Below, piece by piece: positions 5,224 to 8,836 of a stretch of 8,836 nucleotides of DNA. Source of the stretch: Clostridiales bacterium (GTDB lineage: Bacteria; Bacillota; Clostridia; Oscillospirales; Oscillospiraceae); assembly GCA_003533405.1 (NCBI GenBank), contig DQDL01000058.1:18545-27380 (forward strand). Direction: 5' to 3'. Both the position numbers and the translations under genes were made by a program. The first letter of the stretch is position 1, and every line of letters begins with the position of its first letter. Below the pieces are notes generated by a model. That model ran no database searches, was not told the DNA's origin, and worked only from the letters and a program-made list of their open reading frames with translations.

Positions 5224-6483
5224 ATGTATAAGCCTCTGGCAGATGAGATAAGACCCTCAAGCCTTGACGAGGTCGTCGGGCAGGGGCATATTTTAGGCAG
5301 AAACGGCATGCTGCGCCGCATAGTCGAAAGCGGGCAGATACCGAACATGATATTCTACGGCCCGTCCGGCACGGGCAAGACCACCGTTGCAAGGATAATC
5401 GCCGAGAAAACCAACCGCACACTGCGCAAATTAAACGCCACCACGGCGGGCATTGCGGATATAAAGGCGATAATATCGGAGCTCGACACGCTCCTTACGC
5501 CCAGCGGCGTGCTGCTGTATCTTGACGAGATACAGTACTTTAACAAAAAGCAGCAGCAGTCGCTGCTGGAGTTCATCGAGGACGGCAGGATAACGCTCAT
5601 CGCATCCACGACCGAGAACCCTTATTTCTGCGTGTTCAACGCAATTTTGAGCCGCTCGACCGTGTTCGAGTTCAAGCATGTCCCCGCATACGAGGTCGAG
5701 CCCGCCGTGCAGCGTGCGATAAACATTCTCGCCGAGCGCAACTCCGTCACACCCGAGATAGAACAGGGCGTTCTGCGCAGGATAAGCTCTGCCTGCGGCG
5801 GCGATGTGCGCAAGGCGATAAACTCCGTGGAGCTGCTGTTCTCGGCGGCAAAGCGTGATGACGGCAAGGTGCTTTTGACGCTCAGTGACGCCGATGCCAT
5901 CTCCCAGCGCAGCGCCATGCGCTATGACCGTGAAGGCGACGAGCACTATGACATTCTCTCGGCGCTGATGAAATCGCTGCGTGGCTCCGACCCCGATGCG
6001 GCGCTGCATTATTTAGCACGGCTTCTGGAGGTCGGCGACCTCGTGGGCGCCTGCCGCAGGATACTGTGCTCTGCCAGCGAGGATATCGGCCTTGCCTACC
6101 CGCAGGCCGTGCCCATCGTCAAGGCGTGTGTGGATTCGGCCTTGCAGCTCGGCCTTCCCGAGGCGAGGCTTCCGCTTGCCGAGGCGTGCATTTTCCTCGC
6201 CACCGCACCGAAGTCAAACTCCGGCGTTATGGCGATAGATGCCGCCATCGCCGATGTCAAGGCCGGTAAGACAGGCCCCGTGCCCCGTGAGCTTCAGAAT
6301 GTCCATGCCGACGGCACGGGCTTCGAGCGTGAGCAGGGGTACAAGTACCCGCACAGCTTTGACCGCCACTGGGTAAAGCAGCAGTACCTGCCCGATGAGC
6401 TTAAAAACGCCCGCTACTACGACTACGGCGATAACAAGATCGAGCAGGCGGCGAAGAAATATTGGGACGAGATAAAACGCTGA
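5224..6483 (+). CDS. rarA: Replication-associated recombination protein A (RarA/MgsA AAA+ ATPase)
   Basis: A clamp-loader-like AAA+ ATPase of the RarA/MgsA/WRNIP1 family that acts at stalled replication forks and single-strand gaps. At 419 residues it is family length. The N-terminal segment PLADEIRPSSLDEVVGQGHILG (4-25) is typical. Walker A is GPSGTGKT (46-53), Walker B LLYLDE (97-102), sensor 1 lies in STTENPYF (128-135), SRS at 143-145 supplies the likely arginine finger, and sensor 2 is GGDVRKAIN (192-200). The C-terminal tetramerisation region contains SAMRYDREGDEHYDILSA, RILCSASEDIGLAYPQA and the closing KYPHSFDRHWVKQQYLP. The ATG follows GAGGT (5213-5217) by 6 nt. It opens a plus-strand run of closely spaced genes; the next start is 11 nt after its stop. 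No convincing promoter could be fixed in the 60 bp shared with nth. Confidence 0.96.
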   Translation: MYKPLADEIRPSSLDEVVGQGHILGRNGMLRRIVESGQIPNMIFYGPSGTGKTTVARIIAEKTNRTLRKLNATTAGIADIKAIISELDTLLTPSGVLLYLDEIQYFNKKQQQSLLEFIEDGRITLIASTTENPYFCVFNAILSRSTVFEFKHVPAYEVEPAVQRAINILAERNSVTPEIEQGVLRRISSACGGDVRKAINSVELLFSAAKRDDGKVLLTLSDADAISQRSAMRYDREGDEHYDILSALMKSLRGSDPDAALHYLARLLEVGDLVGACRRILCSASEDIGLAYPQAVPIVKACVDSALQLGLPEARLPLAEACIFLATAPKSNSGVMAIDAAIADVKAGKTGPVPRELQNVHADGTGFEREQGYKYPHSFDRHWVKQQYLPDELKNARYYDYGDNKIEQAAKKYWDEIKR

Positions 6484-6494
6484 CGGAGGTATAG

Positions 6495-6683
6495 ATGGAT
6501 ATTCAGGTCGGTGATATAGTCACCATGAAAAAGCAGCACCCCTGCGGCGAAAAGCGCTGGCAGGTGCTCAGGATAGGTGCGGATTTTAAGCTGCGCTGTC
6601 TCGGCTGCGGCCATGAGGTCATGGGCGCAAGAAGCAAGTTTGAAAAAAATATTCGCAGTGTTGAACGAAACGGGAAAGAATGA
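6495..6683 (+). CDS. DUF951 family small protein
   Basis: A 62-residue protein matching the DUF951 family (YyzM-like in Bacillus), common in Firmicutes and without a firm function. The N-terminal part, DIQVGDIVTMKKQHPCGEKRW, suggests a small SH3/KOW-like barrel. HPCG (15-18) and CLGCGH (35-40) offer Cys17, Cys35, Cys38 and nearby His residues as a possible metal site. The C-terminus (SKFEKNIRSV) is conserved in the family. A strong GGAGGT (6485-6490) sits 4 nt before the ATG, and the gene lies 11 nt after rarA and 4 nt before the peptidase gene, so co-transcription is likely. Nucleic-acid binding is plausible from the fold guess but is inference only. Confidence 0.88.
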   Translation: MDIQVGDIVTMKKQHPCGEKRWQVLRIGADFKLRCLGCGHEVMGARSKFEKNIRSVERNGKE

Positions 6684-6687
6684 TAAA

Positions 6688-7758
6688 ATGAATAATGTTG
6701 AAGCGATAAGAAGCAGCCTCATCGCAGCCGGGCTCGATGCGGTGCTCATAACGAACGAGAAAAACCAGCGCTACGCCACGGGCTTTGCGTTTACCGACGG
6801 CGCCGTGCTCGTGACGGGGAAAAGTGCGTTTTTGTTCACCGACTCCCGCTATATCGAAGCGGCGGAAAAGACCGTTGCGGATAATATCACGCTCCGCCTT
6901 TTCGGAGCGGGCAAGCGCCTTTCGCAGCTGATAAAAACGGAGCTTGACAACGAGCATGTCGAGCGGCTCGGCGGCGAGGAGGGCACGCTCTCGCACGGGG
7001 AGTATCTTGCCTATGAGAAGCTCTTGGACATACAATTGATCCCCTGCCAGCACATCTTCAGCTCCCTGCGTGCGTCAAAGACCGCCGAGGAGCAGGAGTA
7101 TATGCGCCGTGCTCAGGCAATAGCCGAGCTTGCGCTGAGCGATGTTCTGCAGATAATAAAGCCCGGGGTCAGCGAGCGGGATATAGCCGCCGAGATAACC
7201 TACAGGCTTTTAAAGCACGGCGGCGAGGGCAACTCCTTTGACCCCATCGCCGTAACGGGCAAAAATTCGAGCATGCCGCACGGCGTGCCGGGCGATACCT
7301 TGGTTCAAAACGGCGACTTTGTCACCATGGACTTCGGATGCTTAAAGTATGGCTACTGCTCGGACATGACCCGCACGGTCGCCGTGGGCTATGCAACGGA
7401 TGAGATGAAAAATGTGTACGACACGGTGCTGCGTGCTCAGCTTGCCGGTATCAAGGCGGCCAGAGCGGGAGTGACCGGCCGCAGCATAGACAAGGCCGCA
7501 AGGGATGTCATCGCCGATGCCGGCTACGGCGAACATTTCGGTCACAGCTTTGGCCACAGTCTGGGGCTCGACATTCACGAGGCGCCGCCGGCGGCTCCCT
7601 CAACGGAGACTGTCATGCCCGTCGGGGCGGTCATCTCGGCAGAGCCGGGGATATACCTGCCCGGCAGGTTCGGCGTTCGCATCGAGGATGTGCTCATCCT
7701 GCGTGACGGCGGCTGCGAAAACATAACACATGCGGATAAAAACCTGATAATACTTTGA
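6688..7758 (+). CDS. Xaa-Pro peptidase, M24B family (YqhT/PepP/PepQ-like)
   Basis: A cytoplasmic dinuclear-metal peptidase expected to remove the residue before proline from peptides. The 356 residues comprise a creatinase-like N-terminal domain (about 1-125, with RYATGFAFTDGAVLV) and a pita-bread catalytic domain (about 130-356). The metal ligands are all present: Asp215 (MDFG), Asp226 (SDMTRT), His290 (GHSLGLDIHE), Glu319 (SAEPGIY) and Glu333 (RIEDV); His198 (MPHGVP) and His297 are the usual substrate-binding histidines. The GHG often seen at His290 is GHS here. The ATG at 6688 was chosen because MNNVEAIRSSLIAAGLDAVLI matches the family start; the frame stays open upstream through the DUF951 gene. 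Its ribosome binding site is weak (GGGAAAG), and the start lies 4 nt after the previous stop, suggesting translational coupling. It precedes efp, as yqhT does in Bacillus. Confidence 0.93.
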   Translation: MNNVEAIRSSLIAAGLDAVLITNEKNQRYATGFAFTDGAVLVTGKSAFLFTDSRYIEAAEKTVADNITLRLFGAGKRLSQLIKTELDNEHVERLGGEEGTLSHGEYLAYEKLLDIQLIPCQHIFSSLRASKTAEEQEYMRRAQAIAELALSDVLQIIKPGVSERDIAAEITYRLLKHGGEGNSFDPIAVTGKNSSMPHGVPGDTLVQNGDFVTMDFGCLKYGYCSDMTRTVAVGYATDEMKNVYDTVLRAQLAGIKAARAGVTGRSIDKAARDVIADAGYGEHFGHSFGHSLGLDIHEAPPAAPSTETVMPVGAVISAEPGIYLPGRFGVRIEDVLILRDGGCENITHADKNLIIL

Positions 7759-7770
7759 GGAGGATGGGAA

Positions 7771-8046
7771 ATGGCAAAGAACAAACCCAAAAAGAAAGAG
7801 GACGACAAGGATATACGCAGTAAGCTCATGGTGCCGCTGGCGGTGATGGGCTTTCTGTTCATCTTCGGCACGGCGATAGTGCAGGCACTCGTGCCGAGCT
7901 TCCCCGCATCGGTGCGAAACATCCTGTATCTGTTCGGCGTGATAGCGTTTGTGGTGTATATGATACAGATCGCCTTTGAAAAACGCACCGGAAAAAGCGA
8001 AAAAGGCGGCAAGCCCGCGCAAAATCGGCTTTCGGGCAGAAAATAA
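7771..8046 (+). CDS. Small two-helix membrane protein of unknown function
   Basis: I do not recognise this 91-residue protein. It has a highly charged N-terminus (KNKPKKKEDDKDIRSK, 3-18), a hydrophobic segment at 19-40 (LMVPLAVMGFLFIFGTAIVQAL), a short VPSFPASVRN turn, a second hydrophobic segment at 51-69, and a basic tail (EKRTGKSEKGGKPAQNRLSGRK). By the positive-inside rule both ends should face the cytoplasm, forming a helical hairpin. AGGAGG (7758-7763) lies 7 nt before the ATG and begins at the last base of the preceding stop codon, so it is almost certainly translated with the peptidase gene. It sits between that gene and efp, which are direct neighbours in Bacillus. Confidence 0.85.
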   Translation: MAKNKPKKKEDDKDIRSKLMVPLAVMGFLFIFGTAIVQALVPSFPASVRNILYLFGVIAFVVYMIQIAFEKRTGKSEKGGKPAQNRLSGRK

Positions 8047-8048
8047 TC

Positions 8049-8077
8049 TTGCATATTTATGCTATTTAATGTAGAAT
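8049..8077 (+). promoter_or_regulatory. Sigma-A promoter of efp
   Basis: TTGCAT (8049-8054) and TAGAAT (8072-8077) are separated by 17 nt and close to consensus; the expected start is near 8084, giving a leader of about 44 nt. The -35 begins 3 nt after the previous stop codon. A short inverted repeat, GCATA-TT-TATGC (8051-8062), overlaps the -35 and the spacer and might be an operator or chance. No terminator separates the upstream genes, so efp may also receive read-through. Confidence 0.78.
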
Positions 8078-8127
8078 ACATAAGTTAAGACATTTAAACA
8101 GAAAACTTACATTGGAGGATTATCTAT

Positions 8128-8688
8128 ATGATCACAGCAGGCGATTTCAGAAACGGCGTTACCTTTGAGATGGACGGCCAGGTCATGCAGGTCATTGAGT
8201 TCCAGCATGTCAAGCCCGGCAAGGGCGCAGCCTTCGTTCGCACCAAGATGAAGAATGTCATCACCGGCGCAGTTACCGAGACTTCCTTTAACCCCACCGC
8301 AAAGTTCGAGAATGCCACCGTTGACCGCCAGACCATGGAGTACAGCTACAACGACGGCAATCTCTACTACTTCATGAACCCTGAGACCTACGAGCTCGAG
8401 CCCGTTGACGAGTCCGTTTTGGGCGAGAACTTCAAGTTCGTCAAGGAAAACATGGAATGCACCATCTACTCCTACAAGGGCAAGGTGTTCAATGTCGAGC
8501 CTCCCTTCTTCGTTGACCTCGTCGTCACTGAGACCGACCCCGGCTTTGCAGGCAACACCGCTACCAACGCAACCAAGCCCGCCACCGTCGAGACCGGCGC
8601 AGAGATCAAGGTCCCTCTCTTCATCGAAGAGGGCGAGAAGATCCAGATCGACACCCGCACCGGCGAGTACCTCGGCAGAGCAAAGTAA
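8128..8688 (+). CDS. efp: Translation elongation factor P
   Basis: EF-P binds between the P and E sites of stalled ribosomes and promotes peptide bond formation at polyproline stretches. The 186-residue protein has the three-domain family layout: N-terminal KOW-like domain (about 1-63), central OB domain (about 66-125) and C-terminal OB domain (about 130-185, with ETDPGFAGNTATNATKPA, then VPLFIEEGEKIQIDTRTGEYLGRAK). The loop tip reads VKPGKGAAFVRTK, placing Lys32 at the residue modified in lysine-type EF-Ps; the PGKGAA context resembles Bacillus EF-P. GGAGG (8114-8118) lies 9 nt before the ATG, and the gene has its own promoter. Codons favour the AAG, GAG, TTC, TAC, ACC and GTC type more evenly than in neighbours, fitting high expression. 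An Xaa-Pro peptidase gene lies upstream, a known Firmicute pairing. Confidence 0.97.
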   Translation: MITAGDFRNGVTFEMDGQVMQVIEFQHVKPGKGAAFVRTKMKNVITGAVTETSFNPTAKFENATVDRQTMEYSYNDGNLYYFMNPETYELEPVDESVLGENFKFVKENMECTIYSYKGKVFNVEPPFFVDLVVTETDPGFAGNTATNATKPATVETGAEIKVPLFIEEGEKIQIDTRTGEYLGRAK

Positions 8689-8707
8689 ATTATTTATAAT
8701 TGATAAT

Positions 8708-8727
8708 AAGCAAATAAGCAAATAAGC
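8708..8727. repeat. 8-bp tandem repeat after efp
   Basis: AAGCAAAT is repeated directly (8708-8715, 8716-8723) and followed by a half copy AAGC (8724-8727), within the AT-rich spacer after the efp stop. It is probably a slippage repeat; no function can be assigned. Confidence 0.85.
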
Positions 8728-8836
8728 TGACGGGAGCTGAACTCTATCGTCTGTCAGTGTGCCCTTTCGGTGCTTTTGGGGTTTTGAGGAAAACTGAGAA
8801 TTTCTTGAAATCTCACTGACAGATGCCTTGCAGTTT
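8728..8836 (+). other. Foldable intergenic element after efp, cut by the window end
   Basis: No coding signal is seen here. CGTCTGTCAGTG (8748-8759) and CACTGACAGATG (8814-8825) form a 12-bp stem with one G-U pair, enclosing 54 nt. Inside, GTTTTGAGGAAAAC (8781-8794) is a 5-bp hairpin with a GAGG loop, and 8795-8815 form a second hairpin (TGAG-A-ATTT, loop CTTG, AAAT-CTCA) that competes with the outer stem for two bases. CTGAC at 8728-8731 region (8727-8731) can pair instead with GTCAG (8753-8757), offering an alternative to the 12-bp stem. No U-tract follows before the window ends. It may be a leader RNA, a small RNA or an unusual terminator; it matches no family I can name. The strand is uncertain because stems read on both. 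Confidence 0.5.

Noticed and set aside
6577..6687. A start for the Xaa-Pro peptidase at 6577, inside the DUF951 gene
   Set aside because: The 37 extra residues are the DUF951 gene read in another frame; the family N-terminus begins at 6688.
1..8836. CRISPR array, insertion sequence, tRNA or rRNA genes, phage genes
   Set aside because: None is seen. The only direct repeats are the 12-bp duplication at 1807 and the 8-bp repeat at 8708, and every substantial open frame on the coding strand belongs to a housekeeping-type gene.

Overview
The window looks like an ordinary chromosomal stretch from a moderately GC-rich, endospore-forming member of the Clostridia (an Oscillospiraceae/Ruminococcaceae-like Firmicute). 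This is an inference. It rests on a YpeB spore-germination protein, strong AGGAGG-type ribosome binding sites, Bacillus/Clostridium-style lysine-riboswitch and U-tract terminator architecture, and a Bacillus-like pairing of an Xaa-Pro peptidase with EF-P. I see no transposase, phage gene, tRNA, rRNA or CRISPR array.

Layout, left to right. (1) 1-443, plus strand: the 3' part of a C39-like cysteine peptidase gene, then a 12-bp hairpin with a U-tract. (2) 502-1761, plus strand: ypeB, whose Shine-Dalgarno (SD) sequence lies inside that hairpin. (3) 1821-3344, minus strand: an NhaC-superfamily transporter. It converges on ypeB across a UUCG-loop terminator and sits behind a complete lysine riboswitch (aptamer 3425-3585, terminator 3368-3399, consensus promoter 3605-3632). 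That regulation marks it as a probable lysine transporter rather than a general Na+/H+ antiporter. (4) 3743-4546, plus strand: proC, with its own promoter, divergent from the riboswitch promoter. (5) 4528-5163, minus strand: nth, overlapping the end of proC by 19 bp. (6) 5224-8046, plus strand: a tight run of rarA, a DUF951 gene, an M24B Xaa-Pro peptidase gene and a small two-helix membrane protein gene, with gaps of only 4-12 nt. (7) 8128-8688, plus strand: efp with its own near-consensus promoter. (8) 8689-8836: an AT-rich spacer with a short tandem repeat, then a foldable GC-richer element built on a 12-bp inverted repeat, which runs to the window edge.

Functionally the region mixes spore germination (ypeB), amino-acid supply (lysine uptake under riboswitch control, proline synthesis by ProC), genome maintenance (Nth and RarA, divergent with 60 bp between them) and a proline/translation group (Xaa-Pro peptidase, EF-P). 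No obviously new multi-gene system is visible. The points most worth a second look are the lysine riboswitch that reassigns the NhaC transporter, the terminator-like hairpin that contains the ypeB ribosome binding site, the unassigned structured element after efp, and the uncharacterised membrane protein between the Xaa-Pro peptidase and efp.
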